DNA from: Defluviitaleaceae bacterium
GTDB taxonomy: Bacteria > Bacillota > Clostridia > Lachnospirales > WQUN01
Reading direction: 5' to 3'
DNA: 59,735 nt
Assembly (NCBI GenBank): GCA_009784025.1
Contig: WQVK01000011.1
Location: forward strand, 1-59,735
A program made the position numbers and the translations under genes. Positions 24,774-32,769 of the stretch are shown one piece after another (within the stretch, counting starts at the first letter, position 1; each line of letters begins with the position of its first letter). The notes beneath the pieces are model-generated. The model was not told the origin of the DNA. It was given only the letters and a program-made list of their open reading frames with translations, and made no database searches.

Positions 24774-25936
24774 CACCCATACCGCAGGTGGATTTTAAAT
24801 TCCCCTAAACTGACAGTCAGCTCTTCGCCAGGGGAGAGGGTTGATTTTTTTGCGGCTTCAGTGATAAAACCTCTGGTGATTGTCGCCTCGCGGGATTTAT
24901 TTTTGATTAGCAGCTGCGGGCGATGTGATGGGGCTTTTGGGTTTGGGCTGATAATTATTTTGCCTAGGCCTGGGGCTAGGTTTGTTAGGTTTTGTAGGCT
25001 TATGCGGCTACCGAATTCTATTAGATTATATTTTTTTGCAGGTTGTATGAGGCCGTTTTCTGTGGCTTCAATGGTTAGCACCCCCGTGAAAACGCGTTTT
25101 TTATTCCGACGCAGCAAAATTATAACCAATACCAAAACCACCGCGGCGGCGATTATTGGCTTGTTGCGGGTGGTTTCATTATATGGCTGCTGCGGGATGT
25201 ATTGCTCTATGTAAGTTGGGGGTTCTTCTTGCGGGGTGGGTGTGGACGGCGTAGGTGTGGGCGTGGGTTCTGGCGGAGGCAGGGCTGTCATCATGGAAAA
25301 AATCTCCGACATTATGCCCGGGAGGTCTGTAGCGTTGGCAGTTTCAAAGCTGATGCCTCCTGTAGCCTGGGAAATCTGCTGCATAGCTTGAGCATCCAGC
25401 GAGCCGTCAAAATTCAACCCTATGGTAAAAATCGGGAAACTCTTTTCTTGGGCAAAATCCATGGCTGCCGCGATATCCTGCTGGGCTTGCTGGGTACTGC
25501 GCTGCCCCCAGGGGTTCACATTCAAATTCCCATCTGTGAGGAAGATTATCGCCTGTTGCCGCTGACTGTCGTGGCCTCGGTATAGTATGCCAACGGCCTC
25601 CCGCAGCCCCAGGCCATGGTCTGTCCAGGATGCGTAATCCAGCCCTGCAATAAATGCCTCAAACTGCCCGGCTGCCACTGGAGTCAGCTCTAAACTGGCC
25701 TCCACCCGCCCGGCATATGACACAATGCCAACCCTATCACGCCCCGGCGTAAGCCGCGAAATAAATAGGTTCATGGCATCGCGAGAAACCCTGTAGGGGT
25801 CTGCGGTTTGCATAGACAGGCTAACATCCAGCACCAACACCGCGTCTATGGGGATTAAATTTTCATATGTACCGGTCGGCTGTGAAAACGCCGCCATGGA
25901 GAGGAGCATACATAAAATATATCGCAGAAGAATCAC
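24773..25936 (-). CDS. Secreted von Willebrand factor A domain protein with C-terminal membrane anchor
   Basis: Hydrophobic signal (RYILCMLLSMAAFSQ), then a VWA domain with the metal-site DVSLSM, the threonine of LTDG and the later acidic loop. A Pro/Thr-rich linker follows (EPTPTPTPSTPTPQ), then one membrane helix (PIIAAAVVLVLVIILLRR) and about 100 cytoplasmic residues. VWA domains bind proteins through a metal ion. The partner is unknown. The start is uncertain: the given GTG has no good ribosome site, a CTG at 25927 has AGGTGA 6 bases upstream, and an ATG lies at 25909. Longer frames run into an R3 repeat and are rejected. Confidence 0.85.
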   Translation of the reverse strand: MILLRYILCMLLSMAAFSQPTGTYENLIPIDAVLVLDVSLSMQTADPYRVSRDAMNLFISRLTPGRDRVGIVSYAGRVEASLELTPVAAGQFEAFIAGLDYASWTDHGLGLREAVGILYRGHDSQRQQAIIFLTDGNLNVNPWGQRSTQQAQQDIAAAMDFAQEKSFPIFTIGLNFDGSLDAQAMQQISQATGGISFETANATDLPGIMSEIFSMMTALPPPEPTPTPTPSTPTPQEEPPTYIEQYIPQQPYNETTRNKPIIAAAVVLVLVIILLRRNKKRVFTGVLTIEATENGLIQPAKKYNLIEFGSRISLQNLTNLAPGLGKIIISPNPKAPSHRPQLLIKNKSREATITRGFITEAAKKSTLSPGEELTVSLGEFKIHLRYG

Positions 25937-25965
25937 CTCGCGGAAGTTGTAGGATATGTGGCTTG

Positions 25966-26158
25966 CTAGGTTTCGCCTACCGCGGCAAAAACGCATGAAA
26001 CGCCTTGTTTCGGCGGTTCAGGTATCGCTTTGGCGAAACTGTTTTCATTTATTTCACAAGAGTTCTTCTGAAATTGCAAAAACCGCAATTTCAGAAGAAG
26101 CAAAGATTGAAAATATAACTTTTCCGAAACCCCCTACAGGAATTTCGGAAGAAGTCTA
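25966..26158. repeat. Diverged R3 abutting an R2 element
   Basis: The R3-like palindrome (GGTTTCGCC...TTGGCGAAACTG) ends in CATTTATTTCAC, the usual R3 end. There, an R2 unit of 101 bases (26058-26158, AAGAGTTCTTCTGAAATTG to GAAGTCTA) begins. This suggests R2 inserted at or next to the R3 terminal TATA. Confidence 0.6.
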
Positions 26159-26184
26159 CTATTCTCATTCTTATTTCTAATCCG

Positions 26185-26928
26185 TCACCCCACCACAAAA
26201 ACCGCCCGCAGCTCATCCTCCATATAAGGCTCCCCGGTATACCCGCTAAACACCGCAGCCGCCCCAAATCCAGCTTCTGCCAACAGCCGCTTCACCACCC
26301 ATACAGGATAAGCCCGCTGGTGGTGCACCTCTGTAAACGGCTCGCTATCATTGCTGTAAAAAGTCACGCTATATTGGTTAATTTGGGTGGCTGGGTCGTA
26401 AGTATTATCACAGCTGTAGGCCTCGCCAGTCTCGGCCTCCCCATCAAAACCCCCGGAGGAAGACAGATACTTAAATTTATATTCGGTGTTCATGTCAAAA
26501 ATGAAAACCCCGCCCGGGTTTAAAAAAAGTTTAACCCGCCGAAAGGTCTCTAGCAATTCTTCTTCCGTAAGCAGATAGTTTAACCCATCGCATACGCAAA
26601 CGGCGGCATCCACCGTGCCGTATAAATCCAACTCCTGCATATCCTGCGCCAGAAAAAGTATGCTCAACTTCGCTTCATAGGCCTTTTGCTGCGCCTCTGC
26701 AAGCATATCTACAGATGCATCCACGCCAATCATATCGTAACCCATTTTGGCCAGCCGCGTGGTGATGCTGCCCGTGCCACAGGCCAAATCTAGCACAATG
26801 GGGGCGTGGGCTGCGGCCAGATGCTTCTGTAGCGTGGTGTTTATGTAGGCCGCCCAATCTTCGTAGGGGGTGTTGGCCATCAGCGCGTCATATAGGTACG
26901 CGAAACCCTTGTATATTGAATCTTGCAT
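26185..26928 (-). CDS. SAM-dependent methyltransferase
   Basis: 247 residues, class I Rossmann methyltransferase. Motif I LDLACGTGSIT binds the cofactor. GVDASVDML holds the ribose-binding acid, then AAVCVCDGLNYLL (motif IV) and LFLNPGGVFIFDMNT. Sequence style (DSIYKGFAYLYDALM at the start) is that of a widespread Clostridia family of unknown substrate, often near translation genes. ATG 26928 is chosen for GGAGG 8 bases upstream. Upstream codons extend into an R7 repeat. Confidence 0.85.
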   Translation of the reverse strand: MQDSIYKGFAYLYDALMANTPYEDWAAYINTTLQKHLAAAHAPIVLDLACGTGSITTRLAKMGYDMIGVDASVDMLAEAQQKAYEAKLSILFLAQDMQELDLYGTVDAAVCVCDGLNYLLTEEELLETFRRVKLFLNPGGVFIFDMNTEYKFKYLSSSGGFDGEAETGEAYSCDNTYDPATQINQYSVTFYSNDSEPFTEVHHQRAYPVWVVKRLLAEAGFGAAAVFSGYTGEPYMEDELRAVFVVG

Positions 26929-26983
26929 AGTAATCCTCCATAAAATATGCTGCCCCCAAACAGAGCCGCAAAAATTCCGTCTC

Positions 26984-27195
26984 ATACAAATCTCAATTAA
27001 AATAGCCTCATTGTTCGCGGCAAGTTCGCCCTAAAGCGCCTTGTTTTGGCGTTTAGGATGCCGCTCCAATTCATTAGAGTTTTTCTGAAATTGCAAAAAA
27101 CGCAATTTCAGAAAAAGCAAAAGATTGAAAATGTAACTTTTCCGAAACCCCTACGGGAATTTCGGAAGAAGTCTATTGTTTTAATTTGGGATTAT
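26984..27195. repeat. R7 repeat with an R2 element inserted
   Basis: The ends ATACAAATCTCAATTAAAA and TTTTAATTTGGGATTAT and the core CCTCATTGTTCGCGG...CCGCTCCAATTC match the uninterrupted R7 at 34131-34244. Bases 27075-27175 are a full 101-base R2 placed between CCAATTC and TTGTTTTAATTT, which are adjacent in the other copy. Removing it leaves 111 bases, close to the 114 of the intact copy. Confidence 0.8.
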
Positions 27196-27254
27196 GTGGT
27201 TGCAAATTATGCGCAGGCCAACATCCCGTGCGCCAGAAAATGCCTGCGAAATTA

Positions 27255-27419
27255 TCAAGCTTTCTCGCTAGCCTGTTTCTTCCTACGCGCCAAAATTCCG
27301 CCAATCCTGCCGCTTTCCTTAGCTGTTAAGCTCTTCCACCCGCCAGCGTTAACCTTGTCCAGTAGCCCAAGCTCTTCGGCTATTTCATACTTCATTATAT
27401 CATGTGTTTTCGTATCCAT
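27255..27419 (-). CDS. Small acid-soluble spore protein, alpha/beta type
   Basis: 54 residues. Core MKYEIAEELGLLDKV followed by GGWKSLTAKESGRIGG and a basic tail is the alpha/beta SASP signature. These proteins coat and protect spore DNA and are degraded by the Gpr protease during germination. GAGGTG lies about 8 bases before the ATG. A sigma-G-type promoter precedes it. This small gene is direct evidence that the organism makes endospores. Confidence 0.9.
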   Translation of the reverse strand: MDTKTHDIMKYEIAEELGLLDKVNAGGWKSLTAKESGRIGGILARRKKQASEKA

Positions 27420-27436
27420 GTATATCACCTCTTTTA

Positions 27437-27466
27437 TATTATGGGTTTTACAGGAAAATTTTATAC
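27437..27466 (-). promoter_or_regulatory. Sigma-G/F-type promoter of the spore protein gene
   Basis: On the minus strand GTATA (27462-27466) and CATAATA (27437-27443) are separated by 18 bases, fitting the forespore sigma consensus GHATR-N17/18-CATWHTA. The downstream gene belongs to the classical sigma-G regulon. Confidence 0.6.
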
Positions 27467-27504
27467 TTATCTATGGTACTATGTTTATATTTTTGGCCAT
27501 TAAA

Positions 27505-27573
27505 AAGTTAAAGTTTTTTCCCCGCTTTTTCCAAAAAGCGGGTGGGTGTGGGCGAAGCCCACGGTTTTAAAAC
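27505..27573. repeat. R8 arm, single
   Basis: AAAGTTTTTTCCCCGC, a CCCGCTTTTT/AAAAAGCGGG hairpin, then GGGTGTGGGCGAAGCCCACGGTTTT. Confidence 0.55.
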
Positions 27574-27588
27574 TTGTTCAAAAAACAC

Positions 27589-27617
27589 TTGACAAAACCT
27601 TCAAAAAAAGTCATAAT
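27589..27617 (+). promoter_or_regulatory. Promoter of tRNA-Trp/rpmB
   Basis: TTGACA (27589-27594), 17-bp spacer, CATAAT (27612-27617), 31 bases before the tRNA. Confidence 0.75.
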
Positions 27618-27648
27618 ACCCGGAGTGAATGGGTTATCACGTCCCTAA

Positions 27649-27721
27649 AGGAGTATAGTTCAGTTGGTAGAACGTCGGTCTCCAAAACCGGATGTCGAGG
27701 GTTCAAGTCCTTCTGCTCCTG
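27649..27721 (+). tRNA. tRNA-Trp (anticodon CCA)
   Basis: Cloverleaf with acceptor AGGAGTA/TGCTCCT, D-arm, anticodon stem CGGTC/...ACCG around CTCCAAA with anticodon CCA, and T-loop GTTCAAGTC. Discriminator G. CCA is not encoded. Cotranscribed with rpmB. Confidence 0.95.
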
Positions 27722-27756
27722 TGGTATGCAATAAAAATACATCGGAGGTAGTTAAA

Positions 27757-27960
27757 GTGGCAAAATGTGAAGTTTGCGATAAGGGTATTCTTACCGGACA
27801 CAGAATCAGCATCACTCGTTCTCAAGTGTCCCGCCGTGCTAACAAAATGTGGCGCAGCAATATCAAAAAAGTCCAAATTGTTGAGAACAACGGCACTGTG
27901 CGTAAAGCTAAAGTTTGCACACGCTGCTTGCGTGCAAAAAAAGTTACTCGCGCTATCTAA
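27757..27960 (+). CDS. rpmB: 50S ribosomal protein L28
   Basis: 67 residues with GTG start, GGAGG 9 bases upstream. Zinc-ribbon (C+) form: CEVC near the start and CTRC near the end. The GHRISITRSQVSRRANKMW block is typical of L28. It binds 23S rRNA near the tRNA exit site. It shares a promoter with tRNA-Trp, whereas the ribosomal gene usually next to tRNA-Trp in Firmicutes is rpmG with secE. A terminator follows. Confidence 0.95.
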   Translation: MAKCEVCDKGILTGHRISITRSQVSRRANKMWRSNIKKVQIVENNGTVRKAKVCTRCLRAKKVTRAI

Positions 27961-27970
27961 TGCAAATGTT

Positions 27971-28013
27971 ACGCCCCAAGGGTTGGTTTAATTCGCCCCT
28001 GGGGCGTTTTTTG
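27971..28013 (+). terminator. Terminator of rpmB
   Basis: Stem ACGCCCCAAGGG/CCCCTGGGGCGT with a 13-base loop and a TTTTTT tail. Confidence 0.9.
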
Positions 28014-28018
28014 AGGGG

Positions 28019-28160
28019 TGAAACCGCCAGAGGCTTTGCCGGCCGCGCCCCTACCCGCTTTCTATAAGGTTCGCTTCGTGAACTTGGTACGGCCTGTCGC
28101 CCGATTTTTTTAAGGTTGCATTTGAAAAGAGCTGGGCAAAAACTTTAATATTTTTAAGGA
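28019..28160. repeat. R8 arm with R9 insert
   Basis: AAACCGCCAGAGGCTTTGCC begins the arm. R9 (CTATAAGGTTCGCTTCGTGAA...) occupies about 28061-28125. The arm resumes with AAAGAGCTGGGCAAAAACTT. It ends at the ribosome site of the GH43 gene. Confidence 0.6.
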
Positions 28161-28167
28161 GAACAAT

Positions 28168-29646
28168 ATGAAAACTTTTGTGAATCCGATTGTTTTGTCT
28201 GATATTCCAGACCCATCTGTTATTAGGGTGGGGGATGTTTTTTATATGACTAGCACTACTATGTATTTTACGCCTGGCTGCCCGGTGATGAAGTCTTATG
28301 ATTTGGTTAACTGGGAAATAGTGGGTTATGTTTACGATACCCTTTCTGATAATGACCATATGACCCTTACTGGCGGCAAGCATGATTACGGCCGCGGCTC
28401 TTGGGCTAGTTCGTTGCGCTACCATAATGGCACTTTTTATGTGAGTTTTGTGGCTTACAATACGGGGCTTACTTATATTTACCAAACCGAGGATATTGAA
28501 AACGGCCCTTGGCGCAAGTACGAAATCCCTGGCATTTACCACGATATGTCACTGCTTTTCGATGATGATGGCCGGGTTTATATGGTGTATGGCGCGGGGG
28601 CAATCAAACTTATAGAGCTTACCGCAGATGCAACTGGCCTAAAACCTGGCGGGCTTAATAAGGTGATAATCGACCATGCAGACCCATCCGGCACAGGAAG
28701 CCTGGCCGAGGGTTGTCATATTTATAAGCTGGATGGCAAATATTATATCTTTATAATCGCGTGGCCAAGGGTGGGCAGTGGCCGCAGGCTTGAGGTTTGC
28801 TACCGGGCAGATGCCATCGATGGCGTTTACGAAGGCCGGGTGGTGTTGGACGATAATATTGGCTATCAAAATGCAGGGGTTGCCCAGGGCGGCATCGTGG
28901 ATGCCCCTTGCGGCCAGTGGTTTGCCTTCCTTTTTCAAGACCATGGCGCAGTGGGGCGCGTGCCTGTGCTAGTGCCAATGGCCTGGGAAGATGGTTGGCC
29001 TGTGTTGGGTGTGGATGGTAAAGTGCCGGCAGAAATGCCATGCCCGCTGCCACCGCGGCCTTTGGGCGGTTTAATCCACCAAGAAACTTTCGATGGCCCA
29101 GAGCTGCATTTAAACCTGCAATGGAACCATAACCCAGTGCATGGAGATTGGTCGCTAGCTGCCCGCCCGGGATGGCTGCGCCTCACCACCGGGCATATTG
29201 CAACCAGTATTTATGACGCCCGCAATACCCTAACAAAGCGTACTTTTGGCCCAAAATGCAGCGTGACTGCTGTAATGGACGCTGCCAACATGAAAGACGG
29301 CGATGTGGCGGGCCTTGTGGCACTTCAAGATGAATTTTCGTTCATTGGCGTGAGGCAAACAGGGGCGAAAAAGCAGCTAATCATCGAAACAAAAGAGGGG
29401 ACAGCCGAAGCCATACACCTTTCGCAAGATGTTGTTTATCTAACTGCTGATTTTGACTTTACTTGCGATAAGGTTAGATTTTCGTATAGTTATGATGGCG
29501 GCGAGGCAAAACCGCTGGGTGGCGAGCATCATATGAGCTATAAATTGTCGCATTTTACGGGATATCGTATTGGGTTGTTTAATTATGCCACAAGTGAGAT
29601 TGGTGGCTATGTGGATTTTGATGGGTTTAGTTTAACGGTTGGCTGA
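28168..29646 (+). CDS. Glycoside hydrolase family 43 enzyme
   Basis: 492 residues without a signal peptide, so cytoplasmic. The five-bladed propeller shows catalytic Asp15 (DIPDPSVI), a transition-state Asp in YHDMSLLFDDDG and the acid Glu in LAEGCHIYK. A C-terminal beta-sandwich (about 310-492, GLIHQETFDG onward) follows, as in beta-xylosidases and arabinofuranosidases of this family. It probably trims imported xylo- or arabino-oligosaccharides. No sugar transporter or regulator is adjacent. TTAAGGAG stands 8 bases before the ATG. Confidence 0.92.
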   Translation: MKTFVNPIVLSDIPDPSVIRVGDVFYMTSTTMYFTPGCPVMKSYDLVNWEIVGYVYDTLSDNDHMTLTGGKHDYGRGSWASSLRYHNGTFYVSFVAYNTGLTYIYQTEDIENGPWRKYEIPGIYHDMSLLFDDDGRVYMVYGAGAIKLIELTADATGLKPGGLNKVIIDHADPSGTGSLAEGCHIYKLDGKYYIFIIAWPRVGSGRRLEVCYRADAIDGVYEGRVVLDDNIGYQNAGVAQGGIVDAPCGQWFAFLFQDHGAVGRVPVLVPMAWEDGWPVLGVDGKVPAEMPCPLPPRPLGGLIHQETFDGPELHLNLQWNHNPVHGDWSLAARPGWLRLTTGHIATSIYDARNTLTKRTFGPKCSVTAVMDAANMKDGDVAGLVALQDEFSFIGVRQTGAKKQLIIETKEGTAEAIHLSQDVVYLTADFDFTCDKVRFSYSYDGGEAKPLGGEHHMSYKLSHFTGYRIGLFNYATSEIGGYVDFDGFSLTVG

Positions 29647-29781
29647 TGTGTGATGCGCCCCTGTGTGTGATGCTTTTGTTGGTTTGGTTGCCAGCAATGG
29701 TGGAATGCGCAGGGGGCGCGTTTCTTTGCAAAGCCCAATCGCATACATAGGCAATCTCGCCACAAAATCAACCCTCAAAAG

Positions 29782-29820
29782 CAAAATAGCGGCCATGCAT
29801 AACGCATGGCCGCTATTTTG
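29782..29820. terminator. Perfect hairpin after GH43
   Basis: Stem AAAATAGCGGCCATGC/GCATGGCCGCTATTTT with loop ATAAC. An additional GCGCCCCTG/CAGGGGGCGC pairing lies at 29653-29725. It works in either direction. No gene is visible in 29647-30021. Confidence 0.75.
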
Positions 29821-29837
29821 TTATGGTGATCGATGAA

Positions 29838-30018
29838 AAATTCAGTTGGTCGGAAAATCCGACCAACTGAATTTTTTCGTGAAGTCTTTAAAATTTTTGC
29901 CTGCGTTTTTTTAATGCAATCCGAGGGAAATCAAGTGGCAGTACATACCGGGTTCGCGAAGCCAACATTATTAAAGGCTGGCAGGGCTGTGGCCGGCGAA
30001 GCTTTTGATGGTTTTGCT
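29838..30018. repeat. R5 hairpin followed by inverted R8/R9 composite
   Basis: R5 at 29838-29877 (AATTCAGTTGGTCGG/CCGACCAACTGAATT). Then 29880-30018 is an R8 arm in reverse containing an inverted, diverged R9 (CCGGGTTCGCGAAGCC). It ends GGCGAAGCTTTTGATGGTTTTG, four bases from the potD stop. Confidence 0.55.
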
Positions 30019-30021
30019 CCA

Positions 30022-31068
30022 TCAGTTCCCAGCAACCAACACCTGCGTCCACGCCTGGTGGAATTCTGCCCTGAAGTCGCCTAGGTCTACAAAAACTTCG
30101 CCGCGGCGCATTATTTCGTCGTTTGGCCAGTATATTGGGCAGTTTTGCCAGTCTGCTGGCAGCATTTCGAATGCGCCAATGTTGGAGGTAGAGTAGCGAG
30201 TGTAGAGGGTGTTAAGCAGGGCTATGTCTGGGCGCGCCATAAAGTTGATGAATTTTTCGGCGTTGGCCTGATGCTCTTCGTTGCGGGAGGTGCGAGGAAT
30301 AACCATAGAATTAAACCAAAGTTGTGAGCCTTCGGCGGGCACTACAAAGTTGTGGGCTGGGTTGTAATAAATAATCCAGCGGGCGCAGCCGTTGTACACC
30401 GTGCCAAGGCTGCCTTCGCCATTTATCATATTGTCTATAATCTCGTCTGCCAAGAAAGCCCGCACCAGCGGCCTTTGCTGAATAAGCAGGTCTCGCGCTT
30501 GGTGCAGCTCGTTAATGTCGCGGCTGTTCATGGAGAAACCAAGCAGCCTTTGGGCCAAGCCAATAGTATCACGGGAGGCATTGTACATAAAAATCTCGCC
30601 TTCAAAGCGTTCATCCCACAAAATTGACCAGGATGTAACTGGCTCGTCAACTTTTTCGGTATTGTACACGATGCCAAAAGTGCCCCATTTGTACGGTATA
30701 GAGTACCTATTTGTAGGGTCAAATGCCAGGTTCTTAAACTGGTCACCAATATATTGCGCATTGGGTACATTATCCCAGTTTATCGGCGCAAGCCGCCCCT
30801 CATTTATCATGCGTTCAACGGTATAATCCGAAGGAACGACAACATCAAATTCTGCACCTTGGTGCGTGATTAAAGCATAAAGCTCGTCATTGGTGGAATA
30901 CGTACTATAGACAACCCTAATCCCATATTCCTCTTCAAACATCTGCAAAACCGGCTCGTAAATAAACAGCCCCCAGTTAGCCACATAAATACGCTCCCTA
31001 GAATCACCGCAACCGGCAACCCCAAGCATCACAGCACATAACGCCAAAAGTACAATCAATTTTTTCAT
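30022..31068 (-). CDS. potD: Spermidine/putrescine-binding lipoprotein
   Basis: Lipoprotein signal with Cys in GVAGC. Periplasmic-binding type II fold: IYVANWGLFI.EPVL..FEEEYGI, Y.TNDELYA and FDVVVPSDYTVERMI are diagnostic of PotD/PotF. YKWGTFGIVYNTEKV and the late YSTSNIGAFE segment complete it. It captures polyamines outside the cell for PotABC. Three ATG codons lie close together. 31068 fits best with GGATGATGG upstream, but 31077 is possible. Last gene of potABCD. Confidence 0.94.
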   Translation of the reverse strand: MKKLIVLLALCAVMLGVAGCGDSRERIYVANWGLFIYEPVLQMFEEEYGIRVVYSTYSTNDELYALITHQGAEFDVVVPSDYTVERMINEGRLAPINWDNVPNAQYIGDQFKNLAFDPTNRYSIPYKWGTFGIVYNTEKVDEPVTSWSILWDERFEGEIFMYNASRDTIGLAQRLLGFSMNSRDINELHQARDLLIQQRPLVRAFLADEIIDNMINGEGSLGTVYNGCARWIIYYNPAHNFVVPAEGSQLWFNSMVIPRTSRNEEHQANAEKFINFMARPDIALLNTLYTRYSTSNIGAFEMLPADWQNCPIYWPNDEIMRRGEVFVDLGDFRAEFHQAWTQVLVAGN

Positions 31069-31114
31069 TTCCATCATCCTTTTTTATTTTTTTAACGGCG
31101 GCGGTATCAAAACC

Positions 31115-31915
31115 CTAAACCTCGCTTTGTTGCTTTTTTATCAGCCGCTGGTCGCGGCGGTTTATTATGAATAACATTAGCATTATCGCTACGAATATTA
31201 AGGTGGATAGGGCGTTTATTCGAGGGTCTACGCCGCGGCGGGTCATGGCGAAAATCCTTATGGATAGGTTTTGTACGCCGGGGCTGGTGGTGAAAAAGCT
31301 TACCATGAAATCGTCTACAGATAGGGTAAAGGCCAGCATTGCGCCGGTGATTACGCCGGGCCAAAGTTCTGGCAGGATAACCTGCACGAAGGCGCGTATG
31401 GGGCTGCTGCCTAGGTCTAGGGCGGCTTCGTATAGGTTGGGGTCAAGCTGGCGCAGGCGCGGGATTACAGATAGGATTACGTAAGGTACGTTAAATACTA
31501 CGTGGGCTATCAGTAATGTGCCAAAGCCAAGGCGGCCAAAACCCACAATCCTAAAGCCAAACAAGAACAAAATCATAAGCGCCAGGCCGGTTACTATGTC
31601 TGGCATCATAACTGGCATACGTGTGAAGCCCATTATTACCATGCGAGAGCGTTTTTTAAGCTTGTCTATGCCCACGGCGGCTGTTGTGCCTATTATGGTG
31701 GCCAATATGGTAGAAAAAATGGCTATCAATATAGTATTGCGTAGGGCAAGCTGTGTGTGAGGGTCGTTAAAAAGCTCAACATACCAGCGCAGGCTAAACC
31801 CGCCCCATGTATTCCGCGAGCGAGAATCATTGAACGAAAACACCATCAGCACTAAAATGGGCGCATACATGAAAAACAGCATAAGCCCAAGGTAAAACCG
31901 CTTCAAATGCATCAT
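31115..31915 (-). CDS. potC: Spermidine/putrescine ABC permease subunit
   Basis: 266 residues, six membrane helices. The cytoplasmic EAA loop reads YEAALDLGSSPIRAFVQVILPELWPGVI. The start overlaps the potB stop as ATGA, so the two permease subunits are translationally coupled. It pairs with PotB to form the membrane channel driven by PotA. Confidence 0.94.
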   Translation of the reverse strand: MMHLKRFYLGLMLFFMYAPILVLMVFSFNDSRSRNTWGGFSLRWYVELFNDPHTQLALRNTILIAIFSTILATIIGTTAAVGIDKLKKRSRMVIMGFTRMPVMMPDIVTGLALMILFLFGFRIVGFGRLGFGTLLIAHVVFNVPYVILSVIPRLRQLDPNLYEAALDLGSSPIRAFVQVILPELWPGVITGAMLAFTLSVDDFMVSFFTTSPGVQNLSIRIFAMTRRGVDPRINALSTLIFVAIMLMLFIINRRDQRLIKKQQSEV

Positions 31916-32769
31916 ACCCGCGCACCTTCTTCCTCGGCTTGGCCTCGGTCAACCAGCTTCAAGATGGCCATGGATATAACCATTAGTATCATGAGTATAA
32001 CTGCCACAACCGAGCCAGTATGCCAGTTGCCCACCCGCAGGAATTGCTGCTCTATCAAGTTGCCCAGCAGGAAGTACTGCGCCCCGCCCAGCAAGTTTGA
32101 TATGATAAATGTAGCCGCACCTGGCATAAACACCATTGTTATGCCGCTAACCACACCTGGCAGGCTAAGGGGAAACACCACCCGCGTGAAAACATTAACC
32201 GGGTTAGCGCCTAGGTCTTGTGCGGCTTCTATTACACGTTTATCCATCCTAACCAGGGAAGTATATATGGGCAGCACCATAAACGGCAAAAAGTTGTACA
32301 CCATACCCAGCAAAACCGCGGTATCTGTGTACAAAATATCTATCTGTGGCAGGCCCGCCCGCTGCAAAAGCGTGTTAAACAGGCCGTTGCGTTCTAGTAT
32401 AGTAAGCCATGCGTAGGTTCGCACCAGGAAGTTCATCCACATGGGTGCGATGAACATAAACAGCAGGAAGGATTTGTTCCTAAAACCCTTGCTGGCCAAA
32501 ATATACGCCAGGGGGTAACCCAGCACAAAACAAATGGCCGTGCTAATAAGCGCAAGATAAACAGACCGCATTGCAACCCTTACGTACAGCCGCTGGAAAA
32601 ACGGCTCGCCAGGCGTCATCCCTTCAAAGAACCAGCGGAAGTTTGCCAGGGTAAAGCTTGTCTGGCCGTCTGCGGTTACGGTTAGGGCATAATATGCCAC
32701 CAATATGATAGGGATAACTGTGAAAACAATCAGCCAAAGCGTGTAGGGGAACACAAACAGCCGCTTCAT
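31912..32769 (-). CDS. potB: Spermidine/putrescine ABC permease subunit
   Basis: 285 residues, six membrane helices. EAA loop [28 protein letters not shown]. Features such as [13 protein letters not shown] and NLIEQQFL are typical of PotB. The ATG overlaps the potA stop (ATGA), and potC overlaps its own stop. All four pot genes are on the minus strand in the order A-B-C-D. Confidence 0.94.
   Translation of the reverse strand: MKRLFVFPYTLWLIVFTVIPIILVAYYALTVTADGQTSFTLANFRWFFEGMTPGEPFFQRLYVRVAMRSVYLALISTAICFVLGYPLAYILASKGFRNKSFLLFMFIAPMWMNFLVRTYAWLTILERNGLFNTLLQRAGLPQIDILYTDTAVLLGMVYNFLPFMVLPIYTSLVRMDKRVIEAAQDLGANPVNVFTRVVFPLSLPGVVSGITMVFMPGAATFIISNLLGGAQYFLLGNLIEQQFLRVGNWHTGSVVAVILMILMVISMAILKLVDRGQAEEEGARV

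Noticed and set aside
27664-27960. 98-residue gene covering tRNA-Trp and L28
   Set aside because: The first 31 codons lie in the tRNA and leader. The GTG at 27757 has the ribosome site and matches the L28 N-terminus.
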